Shown in pieces: positions 1 to 7,156 of a DNA stretch of 8,251 nt. The stretch's first letter is position 1. Every line of letters starts with the position of its first letter. This DNA comes from an uncultured Prevotella sp. (GTDB taxonomy: Bacteria > Bacteroidota > Bacteroidia > Bacteroidales > Bacteroidaceae), in assembly GCA_938018155.1 (NCBI GenBank), contig CALIIG010000055.1, positions 1 through 8,251 on the forward strand. Direction: 5' to 3'. Made by a program: the position numbers and the translations under genes. The notes under the pieces are model-generated. The model ran no database searches. It had not been told where the DNA came from and was given only the letters and a program-made list of their open reading frames with translations.

Positions 1-440
1 TCCATCCTAAATTTGACAGCAAGCGTGAAATGATATGGATTGGAGGTGGTGCAGGAATGGCACCTTTGCGTTCACAAATCATGCACATGACAAAGACTTT
101 ACATTGTCGCGATCGTGAAATGCACTTCTTTTATGGTGCCCGTTCTCTCACAGAAGCCTTCTTTCTTGAGGATTTTTGGGAGCTGGAAAAAGAATATCCT
201 AACTTCCATTTCCATTTATCTCTTGATCGTCCTGACCCGGTAGCCGATGCGGCGGGAGTTAAATATTATGCTGGTTTCGCCGTTAACTGTATTCGTGATA
301 CCTATCTTAAGGATCACGATGCACCGGAAGACTGTGAGTATTACCTTTGCGGGCCACCGATGTTAATAAAGACAGTTACCGATTATCTTGACAGTTTGGG
401 TGTTGATTCTGACAGTATTATGTTTGATAACTTTGGATAA
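1..440 (+). CDS. nqrF: Na+-translocating NADH:quinone reductase subunit F, C-terminal part (partial at the window's left edge)
   Basis: This is the last 145 or so residues of NqrF; the open frame (codons from base 3) runs in from outside the window and ends at TAA 438-440. NqrF is the subunit of the membrane Na+-NQR complex that oxidises NADH. It passes electrons through FAD and a 2Fe-2S centre into the sodium pump. What is seen here is the NADH-binding half of the ferredoxin-reductase-like module: a glycine-rich GGGAGMAPLR motif (bases about 42-71), the FFYGAR strand, the CGPPML motif (about bases 348-365) and the family-typical C-terminus ending FDNFG. The N-terminal membrane anchor, the 2Fe-2S ferredoxin domain and the FAD-binding domain lie outside the window. 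In known nqr operons F is the last gene, which fits the terminator directly downstream. The ATG at base 30 is internal, not a start. Identification is confident; only completeness is limited. Confidence 0.95.
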   Translation, partial: HPKFDSKREMIWIGGGAGMAPLRSQIMHMTKTLHCRDREMHFFYGARSLTEAFFLEDFWELEKEYPNFHFHLSLDRPDPVADAAGVKYYAGFAVNCIRDTYLKDHDAPEDCEYYLCGPPMLIKTVTDYLDSLGVDSDSIMFDNFG

Positions 441-513
441 TCATACCTCTTCAAAACATTTTGAGCGTATAATTTAAACAATGAGACAGGATGTTTATTA
501 CTGTCATTAATAA

Positions 514-543
514 AAGAGGATATGCCATCGTGCATATCCTCTT
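514..543. terminator. Bidirectional intrinsic terminator between convergent nqrF and dapA
   Basis: A perfect 12-bp inverted repeat, AAGAGGATATGC (514-525) and GCATATCCTCTT (532-543), encloses a 6-base loop. On the plus strand it is followed by a T-rich run (ATCTTTT to 550). On the minus strand the bases past the stem read TTTATTAAT, so a U-rich tail exists in both directions. It lies 73 bases after the nqrF stop and 24 bases after the dapA stop, as expected for a shared terminator of two convergent genes. Confidence 0.85.
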
Positions 544-567
544 ATCTTTTCTAATTTGATTTCAAAG

Positions 568-1458
568 TTAAAGTGTAAGTCTTTTTAGAATTTCGGCCAT
601 CTTATTCTTTGTCTCTATCTTTGTCGGGACAAGAGGAAGGCGCAGAATATTCTCAATAAGGCCCATATCATTTAACAGTGCTTTTACGCCCGCCGGATTA
701 CCATCTACGAAGAGTAACTTGTATAATTCGGTAAACATATGATGTATTTTCCTTGCAGATTCATACTCACCGTTAAATTCTAAGCGAATCATCCGTGAAA
801 ATTCCCTGGGTAAAGCATTGCCAATTACCGAGATAACACCTTTAGCTCCACTTGCAATCATGGAGAAGGTAAGCGCGTCATCGCCACTGATTACATCGAA
901 TGTTTCAGGCTTGTTTTTCAGAATTTCATCAACTTGCTCTAAGTTTCCCGATGCCTCTTTGATACCAACGATATTGGAACACTCCCGTGCTAAACGTACA
1001 GTAGTCTCTGCTTTCATATTCACACCAGTGCGTCCAGGTACATTATAAAGCACAATGGGTTTGGGACTAACCGACGCAATGGCTTTAAAATGCTGGTAAA
1101 GTCCTTCTTGTGATGGTTTGTTGTAGTAAGGACAAATGCTAAGAATGCCGTCAATACCGTTCCAAGCTGTCGAAATTATTTCGTCAATGACAACTTGAGT
1201 ATTGTTTCCTCCACAATATTTGAGGATGGGAACGCGTCCGTTATCAACTGTTTTGACAAGTTCTGTAATCTTGTTTTTCTCTTCCTTTGTCAGGCATGGC
1301 GTTTCAGCAGTAGTTGCTAATATACACAAAAAATCTGCACCATTCGTAATTTGATATTCCACCAACCGAGCCAAAGTATTATAATCTATTTCGCCCTTTG
1401 TGGTGAAAGGTGTAATAAGAGCTATGCCCAACCCTCTGAAAATATTTTGTATTGCCAT
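568..1458 (-). CDS. dapA: 4-hydroxy-tetrahydrodipicolinate synthase
   Basis: A 296-residue class I aldolase of the DHDPS/NAL family. It condenses pyruvate with aspartate semialdehyde in the first committed step towards diaminopimelate and lysine, in the cytoplasm. The TIM-barrel landmarks are all present: the Schiff-base lysine in GIKEASGN (Lys167), the catalytic tyrosine in LYNVPGRTG (Tyr138) with the substrate-binding Arg143, and the second tyrosine in PYYNKPSQEG (Tyr112). The threonine pair is in ATTAE (Thr49-Thr50), where most family members have GTTGE. Length matches the family (about 290-300). The ATG at 1458 gives the expected N-terminus (FRGLGIALITPF). No Shine-Dalgarno is visible, which is normal for Bacteroidetes. 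A consensus promoter sits about 50 bases upstream, so the gene is probably its own unit, although no strong terminator separates it from the protease gene before it. It is convergent with nqrF. The YYNKPSQEG and LYNVPGRTG context argues for dapA over N-acetylneuraminate lyase. Confidence 0.95.
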   Translation of the reverse strand: MAIQNIFRGLGIALITPFTTKGEIDYNTLARLVEYQITNGADFLCILATTAETPCLTKEEKNKITELVKTVDNGRVPILKYCGGNNTQVVIDEIISTAWNGIDGILSICPYYNKPSQEGLYQHFKAIASVSPKPIVLYNVPGRTGVNMKAETTVRLARECSNIVGIKEASGNLEQVDEILKNKPETFDVISGDDALTFSMIASGAKGVISVIGNALPREFSRMIRLEFNGEYESARKIHHMFTELYKLLFVDGNPAGVKALLNDMGLIENILRLPLVPTKIETKNKMAEILKRLTL

Positions 1459-1505
1459 GTAAAAAATCTTAGTTAATAATATTTGTTTCTATGGTAAGCC
1501 CCCAA

Positions 1506-1536
1506 CAAAGTTAGTCATTTCATTTTAATTTTCAAA
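1506..1536 (-). promoter_or_regulatory. Bacteroidetes-type promoter for dapA
   Basis: On the minus strand, TTTG (1536-1533) is followed by exactly 19 bases and then TAACTTTG (1513-1506). This matches the known Bacteroidetes sigma-factor consensus TTTG/N19/TAnnTTTG. Transcription would start near base 1500, giving a leader of about 40 bases before the dapA ATG at 1458. The spacer is A/T-rich. Confidence 0.75.
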
Positions 1537-1626
1537 AATATATATCATATCATTGGGCAGAAATGAGTGGCATTCACAACCGATTTTTCTGGTTTTTATG
1601 GCAGATATACCTCGGCTTTTTCCTTT

Positions 1627-2838
1627 TTAGTGGGTAGCTTTCCACCATGCGGTTTTTGTTAATCCTCTCATAACTACCGGGTTTGTGCTCGGGTCTGAAA
1701 TAGTAATACCTGAGTAACGTTTCACCTTAATATAACGTGGGCTATATGAATATATTGCCGAAAATAAGCTATCTGTATGGCTGGTAGCTTTAACGGCTTC
1801 CTTAAGATCTTTGTTAAAGTCGTTTAACAAGTCTTTATTTTGACATAATCGTGCAACATAATCGCCTAAATCATAGAAAAGCGTCGTATTAAAACCGTCT
1901 AAGGTCTGCAGGCTATCGCGCAGTGATGCGTTGAAGTTGAATTTCGAATTGATATATTTCATACGAGCTGCCAGCTTATCAAGTTTTCTGCAATCGATGG
2001 CAGACAAAGCCCCGAATGGGTAAACGTAGTTCTTATAAAAGGTATTGAAGGCCTGAACTGCATTTTCATAATTGGGCGTTGGGCTTGCCAACAACTTCCA
2101 CATACTTTGATAAGGCATGCCTATACTCATTACTTCTGACGTCGATGCTATCAGAAAATTGGTTACATTTCTTAATTCATACGCTGTCTCTATATTCGCC
2201 ATGTAGCAGTCATCAAATAGTATAAATTGCATCTTCATGCCGGCATTTGCTATAGCTTCTGCAATTATTGGAATATTTGTAGCATACTGATTGTCTGATA
2301 CACTTCCGAAAAAGCGTGTTGTGGGTGGTGTTATTCGGCCTCTTGCCCTAAGCAAATGTCTTTTGGCTGGGAAAGGATAGCTCGTCCAATCTTCCTTATA
2401 GGTCCAGCCACTGCCATGCCCACTAACAATCATGGCGTAGTTTAGTGCCGGGGCATAGCTCTTTGCATCATTTAAAATTGAGGTTAAACCTGTTGCTGTG
2501 GTATAATCGTGACCCGCATATTTTTTAATGTTTATATGCTGAACCTGCCCTTTGTGATATATCATTTCGTAAAGAGACGACGAGTCGGGTGATGTACTTA
2601 GAAATACAATTACCCGTCCGTTCGTTCCCTTACTTTTCACAATTACCCCCTCTATGCTGTCAAGGTTTTCCTTAAACTCGTAGAAAAGTCCCGGATTGGT
2701 GTTAGTTCCTGTCCATGGCATGTATACAATGATGGTTTGTTTATTGATGTCGTTAACGTCAATCGTATCGCCGTCATCACATGAGATAAATGAGTAGCAA
2801 ATGCAAAAAGCGCATAGCAAGTAGAGGAAATACTTCAT
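1627..2838 (-). CDS. Clostripain-family (peptidase C11) cysteine protease, predicted lipoprotein
   Basis: A 403-residue predicted lipoprotein of the clostripain (C11, clan CD) cysteine peptidases. Residues 1-20 form a lipoprotein signal: a short basic start, a hydrophobic stretch, then FISC with the lipid-bearing Cys20. The next residues, DDGDTID, are acidic, which in Bacteroidetes is associated with export to the outer cell surface. The catalytic dyad is visible: His141 in MIVSGHGSGW and Cys211 in ILFDDCYMANIE, each preceded by the hydrophobic strand typical of clan CD. Between them lies a strongly basic loop (AKRHLLRARGR, 158-168). C11 enzymes prefer Arg or Lys before the cut and several self-process in this region, so the loop is a candidate autocleavage site (inference). 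The ATG follows the valS stop by only 5 bases, so the gene is very probably cotranscribed and perhaps translationally coupled. Its base composition is clearly more A/T-rich than valS. Substrate and physiological role are unknown. Confidence 0.85.
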   Translation of the reverse strand: MKYFLYLLCAFCICYSFISCDDGDTIDVNDINKQTIIVYMPWTGTNTNPGLFYEFKENLDSIEGVIVKSKGTNGRVIVFLSTSPDSSSLYEMIYHKGQVQHINIKKYAGHDYTTATGLTSILNDAKSYAPALNYAMIVSGHGSGWTYKEDWTSYPFPAKRHLLRARGRITPPTTRFFGSVSDNQYATNIPIIAEAIANAGMKMQFILFDDCYMANIETAYELRNVTNFLIASTSEVMSIGMPYQSMWKLLASPTPNYENAVQAFNTFYKNYVYPFGALSAIDCRKLDKLAARMKYINSKFNFNASLRDSLQTLDGFNTTLFYDLGDYVARLCQNKDLLNDFNKDLKEAVKATSHTDSLFSAIYSYSPRYIKVKRYSGITISDPSTNPVVMRGLTKTAWWKATH

Positions 2839-2843
2839 TCTGT

Positions 2844-5555
2844 TTACTTTTGTTTGGCTTTAAGCGACTGGAGCGATTCCTTAAGTGCTGCAATTTTCTC
2901 TTCCGAGTCGCTTTGTTTCTTACGTTCACGTGCAACAACTGCTTCGGGAGCATGTGCAACAAAGCTCTCATTGGCAAGTTTTTTCTTTATGCCAGTCAGG
3001 AAGCCTTCCAAGTGTTGAAGTTCTTTTTCTTGCTTTTCAATCTCGGCACATATATCTATTAAACTGCCGACAGGGACAGCAAACTCGTCCGTTCCCACCA
3101 TAAAGGCTGAAGCATCTGCGCTTTTCCCGGTTACGTTATTGATGGCTTCAAGGTTTGCCATCTTCATAATGATACAATCGTAAGCCTGATAATGGTTCTC
3201 ACCAATAACCTGAAGCTCTAATTTTTCTTTCGGTGCGATATTCTTTTGATTGCGAACAGTACGAACACCGGCAACGATACCCTTCACCTTTTCAATATCA
3301 TTACACAGCTCTTTGTCGTGTTCAGCAAAGTCACCCACTTCAAGAACTGCAGTCATTATGCTTTCACCTTCCTTACGATTGTAAATGTGTTGCCACAGCT
3401 CTTCAGTGATAAAAGGCATAAACGGGTGCAGCATCTTCAGCAGAATATCAAAGAAACGCAGTGTCGCATCCATGGTTTCCTTGTCAATAGGTTGTGCCTC
3501 GCCGTTGACATAAGCGGGTTTAACCATTTCCAAATACCAGGCAGAGAACTCATCCCAGAACAGACGGTACACCATCATTAAGGCTTCTGATATTCTGTAT
3601 GCTTTGAACAGGTCGTCCAATTGTGCGTTTACTTCTTTCAGTTTCGCATCAAACCATTCTACGGCAAGCCTGCAATTCTCCGGCTGTTCCGTGTCAGCCA
3701 CCTGCCATCCCTGTACTAAACGGAAAGCGTTCCATATTTTATTGTTGAAGTTTCGTCCTTGTTCGCAGAGGCTCTCATCAAATAATATATCGTTGCCTGC
3801 GGGGGCCGAAAGCATCATTCCCATTCTCACGCCGTCAGCTCCATACTTATTAATCAGTTCGATTGGGTCGGGAGAGTTCCCTAAGCTCTTGCTCATCTTC
3901 CTGCCTAACTTGTCACGAACAATACCCGTAAAGTAAACATGCTTGAACGGCATCGCCTTACGGTACTCGTATCCAGCCATGATCATTCGTGCCACCCAGA
4001 AGAAAATGATGTCAGGTCCTGTAACAAGGTCGCTGGTAGGATAATAGTATTTTATCTCTTCGTTATCAGGATTCAGTATTCCGTTAAAAAGAGAGATAGG
4101 CCAAAGCCAGCTTGAAAACCAGGTGTCGAGGCAGTCGCTTTCCTGCTCCAGGCCCGCAGCCGTTATGCCCGCAGCCTTTTCTTGTGCCATCTTAAGAGCC
4201 TCTTCAGCTGTCTCTGCCACCACAAAGTCGGTCTTTCCCTCTGCAGTTTTGAAGTAGTAAGCCGGAATCCGGTGTCCCCACCACAGCTGCCTGCTGATAC
4301 ACCAGTCTTTGATATTCTCCAGCCAATGCCTGTATGTGTTCTTGTATTTCTTGGGGTAAAACTCTATGTCGTCGTCCATAACGGGCGATAATGCAAGGTC
4401 AGCGAAATGCTGCATCTTTAAGAACCATTGTGTCGACAGCTTGGGTTCAATGGGAACATTCGTGCGTTCGGAGAAGCCTACCTTATTGTTATAGTCCTCG
4501 ATTTTTTCCATCAGACCGTCATTCTGCAGGTCAATGGCAATTTGTTTACGCACATCCATACGGTCCTGACCGACGTATATTCCTGCTGCTTTCGATATGG
4601 TTCCGTTGTCATTAAATATGTCTATGGTTTCCAAATGGTGCTTAAGGCCCAGCATATGGTCATTAATGTCGTGTGCAGGAGTGACTTTCAGGCATCCCGT
4701 TCCGAACTGAATGTCAACGTACGAGTCTTCAATCACGGGGATAACCCTACCTACTCTCGGCACAATTACGTGCAATCCCTTTAGCCATGTATTTTTAATG
4801 TCTTCGGGATTAATACACATAGCCGAGTCGCCCATGATGGTTTCGGGGCGTGTCGTAGCCACAACGGCATAATAGCCTTTGCCGTCTTTGTGCATAACGT
4901 TACCCTCATCTTTGCGCGATACCTTCGCCTGGTCTTCGGGTGCTACGTAATATTTAAGGTAGTAAAGCTTTGAATGCTCGTCTTTATAGACAACCTCCTC
5001 GTCCGAAAGAGCCGTCTGTGCCTGCGGGTCCCAGTTTACCATCCTTGCCCCGCGGTAAATAAGGCCCTTGCGATACAGGTCTACAAAAACGCGGATTACG
5101 CTTTTCGAGCGTGTCTCATCCATTGTAAACGCCGTGCGATCCCAGTCGCATGAGCATCCCAGCTTGCGCAATTGCTTCAGGATGATGCCTCCATGCTCGT
5201 GAGTCCAGTCCCATGCATGTTCGAGAAATTGGTCGCGGGTGAGGTCGGTTTTCTTAATACCTTGCTGTGCAAGACGATTTACGACCTTTGCCTCTGTAGC
5301 GATAGAGGCGTGGTCGGTGCCCGGAACCCAGCAGGCATTCTTGCCTTCCATGCGTGCCCTTCTTACCAGAATGTCCTGGATTGTGTTGTTAAGCATGTGC
5401 CCCATGTGCAATACACCGGTTACGTTTGGAGGGGGAATGACGACGGTATATGGCTCACGGCCGTCAGGTTTTGAACTGAAGAGCTTGTTGTCGAGCCAGT
5501 ATTGATACCATTTCGACTCTACTTCCTTAGGGTCATACTTACTTGCTAATTCCAT
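2844..5555 (-). CDS. valS: Valyl-tRNA synthetase
   Basis: A 903-residue class Ia aminoacyl-tRNA synthetase that charges tRNA-Val with valine in the cytoplasm and hydrolyses mischarged Thr-tRNA-Val. In order: the [13 protein letters not shown] nucleotide-binding motif (HMGH, 50-53), [11 protein letters not shown] (78-88), the editing (CP1) domain with [10 protein letters not shown] (234-243) and [12 protein letters not shown] (285-296), the catalytic-core stretch [16 protein letters not shown] (418-433), and the KMSKS loop intact at 553-557 in [10 protein letters not shown]. An anticodon-binding helical domain follows. A C-terminal coiled-coil arm (about 838-903, rich in Lys/Glu, as in [12 protein letters not shown]) is diagnostic of ValRS over IleRS or LeuRS. 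Length is normal for bacterial ValRS (about 870-950). ATG 5555 gives the expected start [16 protein letters not shown]. It is the first gene of a leftward unit with the C11 protease gene 5 bases downstream, and is divergent from mazG. No tRNA-responsive (T-box) leader is visible; the leader appears to be only about 35 bases. Confidence 0.97.
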   Translation of the reverse strand: MELASKYDPKEVESKWYQYWLDNKLFSSKPDGREPYTVVIPPPNVTGVLHMGHMLNNTIQDILVRRARMEGKNACWVPGTDHASIATEAKVVNRLAQQGIKKTDLTRDQFLEHAWDWTHEHGGIILKQLRKLGCSCDWDRTAFTMDETRSKSVIRVFVDLYRKGLIYRGARMVNWDPQAQTALSDEEVVYKDEHSKLYYLKYYVAPEDQAKVSRKDEGNVMHKDGKGYYAVVATTRPETIMGDSAMCINPEDIKNTWLKGLHVIVPRVGRVIPVIEDSYVDIQFGTGCLKVTPAHDINDHMLGLKHHLETIDIFNDNGTISKAAGIYVGQDRMDVRKQIAIDLQNDGLMEKIEDYNNKVGFSERTNVPIEPKLSTQWFLKMQHFADLALSPVMDDDIEFYPKKYKNTYRHWLENIKDWCISRQLWWGHRIPAYYFKTAEGKTDFVVAETAEEALKMAQEKAAGITAAGLEQESDCLDTWFSSWLWPISLFNGILNPDNEEIKYYYPTSDLVTGPDIIFFWVARMIMAGYEYRKAMPFKHVYFTGIVRDKLGRKMSKSLGNSPDPIELINKYGADGVRMGMMLSAPAGNDILFDESLCEQGRNFNNKIWNAFRLVQGWQVADTEQPENCRLAVEWFDAKLKEVNAQLDDLFKAYRISEALMMVYRLFWDEFSAWYLEMVKPAYVNGEAQPIDKETMDATLRFFDILLKMLHPFMPFITEELWQHIYNRKEGESIMTAVLEVGDFAEHDKELCNDIEKVKGIVAGVRTVRNQKNIAPKEKLELQVIGENHYQAYDCIIMKMANLEAINNVTGKSADASAFMVGTDEFAVPVGSLIDICAEIEKQEKELQHLEGFLTGIKKKLANESFVAHAPEAVVARERKKQSDSEEKIAALKESLQSLKAKQK

Positions 5556-5595
5556 TTATTCTGTCTTTTGTATCTTAATCTATATATATATTGTG

Positions 5596-5603
5596 CAAAA
5601 TTA
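5596..5603 (-). promoter_or_regulatory. Candidate -7 element of the valS promoter
   Basis: The minus strand reads TAATTTTG (5603-5596), matching the Bacteroidetes TAnnTTTG element, 40 bases upstream of the valS ATG, for a leader of about 35 bases. No TTTG is found 17-23 bases further upstream, so the -33 part is weak or absent; confidence rests on position and the -7 match only. Confidence 0.45.
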
Positions 5604-5625
5604 CTACTTTTAAGGCTAAATGCAT

Positions 5626-5633
5626 TAACTTTG
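5626..5633 (+). promoter_or_regulatory. Candidate -7 element of the mazG promoter
   Basis: TAACTTTG at 5626-5633 matches the Bacteroidetes TAnnTTTG element and is identical to the dapA -7 element. It ends 20 bases before the ATG at 5654, so the mRNA would begin near 5640 with a leader of about 14 bases. No clear TTTG lies at the -33 spacing. It also argues against translation starting at the in-frame TTG 5591, which would lie upstream of the transcript start. Confidence 0.5.
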
Positions 5634-5653
5634 CAGCAAAAAGATTCACGGCT

Positions 5654-6550
5654 ATGCATAGCAGGGAAGAGAAAATAAAGGCTTTTGAACGGCTGCTGGA
5701 TGTTCAGGAACGTTTGCGCAAAGAGTGCCCCTGGGACAGCAAACAGACCTTTGAAAGCCTGCGTCCGAACACCATCGAAGAGACGTTTGAGCTTTGCGAT
5801 GCTTTAATAAAGAACGACCGTCGTAATATATGCAAGGAGCTTGGCGACGTCATGGAACATGTGGTTTTATACAGTATTATGGGCGAGGAAACGACCGATT
5901 TCGATATAGCCGACGTTTGCAACAAACAGTCGGATAAGCTGATGTTCCGCCACGATTTTATTAATTGGAACGAGGACGGCCATTGGACGGTGACCGACCC
6001 TGCCTTGTATATCAGTGCCAGTGGCAGGGTAGAATATAAGGAATCTTCGCAAAACACCTCGAAAGTTGGAGCTGACGGCCCTGCGCCCACGACGGCCACA
6101 CAGGTAGAAAGCACCTGGGAACAGCGTAAACAAAAGGAGAAAGACGGAAATAAGACGGTGTTAAGCGGTGTGCCTGATTCCCTTCCCTCGCTTATAAAAG
6201 CCTATCGAGTACAGGACAAAGCGCGCAATGTGGGCTTCGACTGGCGCAAAAAGGAGGACGTATGGGACAAGGTTCACGAAGAGTTAAGCGAATTGGAAAC
6301 CGAGCTGAAGCGCAATGACGTTGAGCGTTCTACACGCGAACTGGGCGACTTTCTGTTCAGCATTATCAACGCTGCGCGCCTTTACCATCTTAATCCTGAC
6401 AATGCTCTGGAGCACACAAACCAGAAATTTATAGCCCGTTTCGGCTATATTGAAGCTCGGGCCAGGGCTATGCACAAGGACATAAAGGAACTGACGCTCG
6501 AAGAAATGGACCAATTATGGAACGAAGCTAAGCAAAACGAAAACCGATAA
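5654..6550 (+). CDS. mazG: Nucleoside triphosphate pyrophosphohydrolase MazG
   Basis: A 298-residue two-domain MazG, an all-alpha NTP pyrophosphohydrolase that converts (d)NTPs to NMPs and pyrophosphate, removing aberrant nucleotides from the cytoplasmic pool. The N-terminal domain (about 1-100) shows CPWDSKQTF (25-33), the metal-binding IEETFEL (41-47) and KELGDVMEHV (61-70). The C-terminal domain (about 170-295) shows SGVPDSLPSLIKAYR, VGFDW (193-197), EELSELETEL (209-218) and RELGDFLF (228-235). The EExxE and ExxD metal ligands are present in both domains. Between them is a low-complexity stretch (about 101-150) that makes the protein some 34 residues longer than E. coli MazG as I recall it, and the usual HPHVF-type motif is not seen after Arg99-His100. 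The open frame extends upstream to TTG 5591, but the ATG at 5654 gives the family-like start and lies just downstream of the promoter element. The next gene follows after 4 bases. Confidence 0.92.
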   Translation: MHSREEKIKAFERLLDVQERLRKECPWDSKQTFESLRPNTIEETFELCDALIKNDRRNICKELGDVMEHVVLYSIMGEETTDFDIADVCNKQSDKLMFRHDFINWNEDGHWTVTDPALYISASGRVEYKESSQNTSKVGADGPAPTTATQVESTWEQRKQKEKDGNKTVLSGVPDSLPSLIKAYRVQDKARNVGFDWRKKEDVWDKVHEELSELETELKRNDVERSTRELGDFLFSIINAARLYHLNPDNALEHTNQKFIARFGYIEARARAMHKDIKELTLEEMDQLWNEAKQNENR

Positions 6551-6554
6551 ACAT

Positions 6555-7124
6555 ATGAAAAAGATTATTCTTGTGATTTTACCACTATTTGTAATTGCCT
6601 GTTTAATGGCGGGTTGTAAGGATAAAGCCAAAGGCGTATCGGGCAATGGTGTCGACAGTACCGCTACGAATGCTCAGGGTAACGATTCTACTGTCTATGG
6701 CGTTTGCGGAGAAAACACGGCCATGCACACCCTTGAGCTTATCACTGATGCGGGTGATAGTGTACAGTATCAGCTTAATGAGGAGGACGATGGCAGCGTA
6801 AACGTAGTGGGTGGACTATTGGCAGGCGACCGCCTTGCCGTCGTAGAGGGCCCCGGAACTGATGGCGAAAAGGTTGCCAAAAAGGTAATAAACCTTACGA
6901 CATTATTGGGTAAATGGGCCAGTTTGGACAAGAATTTTGAGATACAGGAGGGTGGAACGGTTAAATCAACAGTACAGGCTGAACAAAACCCATGGACAAG
7001 TTGGAAGATCGTTAATGGCCATCTGGTGTTGAATCGTGACACATTTGACATTGACAATCTGGGCAGCGACTCGCTCTATCTCGAAAACAAGAACGGTATT
7101 TTTGTGTATAAACGCACCAAATAA
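6555..7124 (+). CDS. Small predicted lipoprotein with a lipocalin-like C-terminal region
   Basis: A 189-residue predicted lipoprotein. Residues 1-21 are a clear lipoprotein signal (MKK, a hydrophobic core, then the lipobox LMAGC with Cys21). A Ser/Thr/Asn/Gly-rich linker follows (about 28-47). Residues about 48-112 are a beta-rich segment with the stretch DDGSVNVVGGLLAGDRLAVV (78-97), which looks like a small barrel or sandwich. From LLGKW (117-121) to the end the pattern (GKW, FEIQEGGTVKST, WKIVNGHLVL, LYLENKNGIF) resembles the lipocalin-like domains common in Bacteroidetes lipoproteins, where GxW opens the first strand. The lipocalin assignment is my reading of this pattern, not a search result, and no ligand can be proposed. 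The gene starts 4 bases after mazG and ends 32 bases before rnz, so it is probably cotranscribed with both. The ATG at 6555 is well fixed by the signal peptide. Confidence 0.75.
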   Translation: MKKIILVILPLFVIACLMAGCKDKAKGVSGNGVDSTATNAQGNDSTVYGVCGENTAMHTLELITDAGDSVQYQLNEEDDGSVNVVGGLLAGDRLAVVEGPGTDGEKVAKKVINLTTLLGKWASLDKNFEIQEGGTVKSTVQAEQNPWTSWKIVNGHLVLNRDTFDIDNLGSDSLYLENKNGIFVYKRTK

Positions 7125-7156
7125 CCGGCGTTTGGCATATAACCTGATTTCAATTT

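Noticed and set aside
485..505. Inverted repeat GACAG/CTGTC with an 11-base loop after nqrF
   Set aside because: Only 5 base pairs and no U tract directly after; the 12-bp hairpin at 514-543 explains termination far better.
1560..1626. Terminator after the C11 protease gene
   Set aside because: The best pairing (AGCCGA with TCGGTT on the minus strand) has 6 pairs including a G-U and a loop of nearly 30 bases; not convincing, so read-through to dapA remains possible.
2790..5505. Several open frames of 66-118 codons on the plus strand opposite valS
   Set aside because: They lie antisense to a full-length, motif-complete valS, show no recognisable motifs or signals, and are expected chance frames in G/C-richer coding DNA.
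5581..5590. TATATATATA run near the valS promoter as a repeat or origin-like element
   Set aside because: A 10-base A/T run is common in Bacteroidetes leaders and there are no accompanying DnaA-type boxes or repeats.
5704..6133. Minus-strand frames of 88 and 136 codons opposite mazG
   Set aside because: They overlap a well-supported mazG, have no family features and no promoter or coupling that would support expression.
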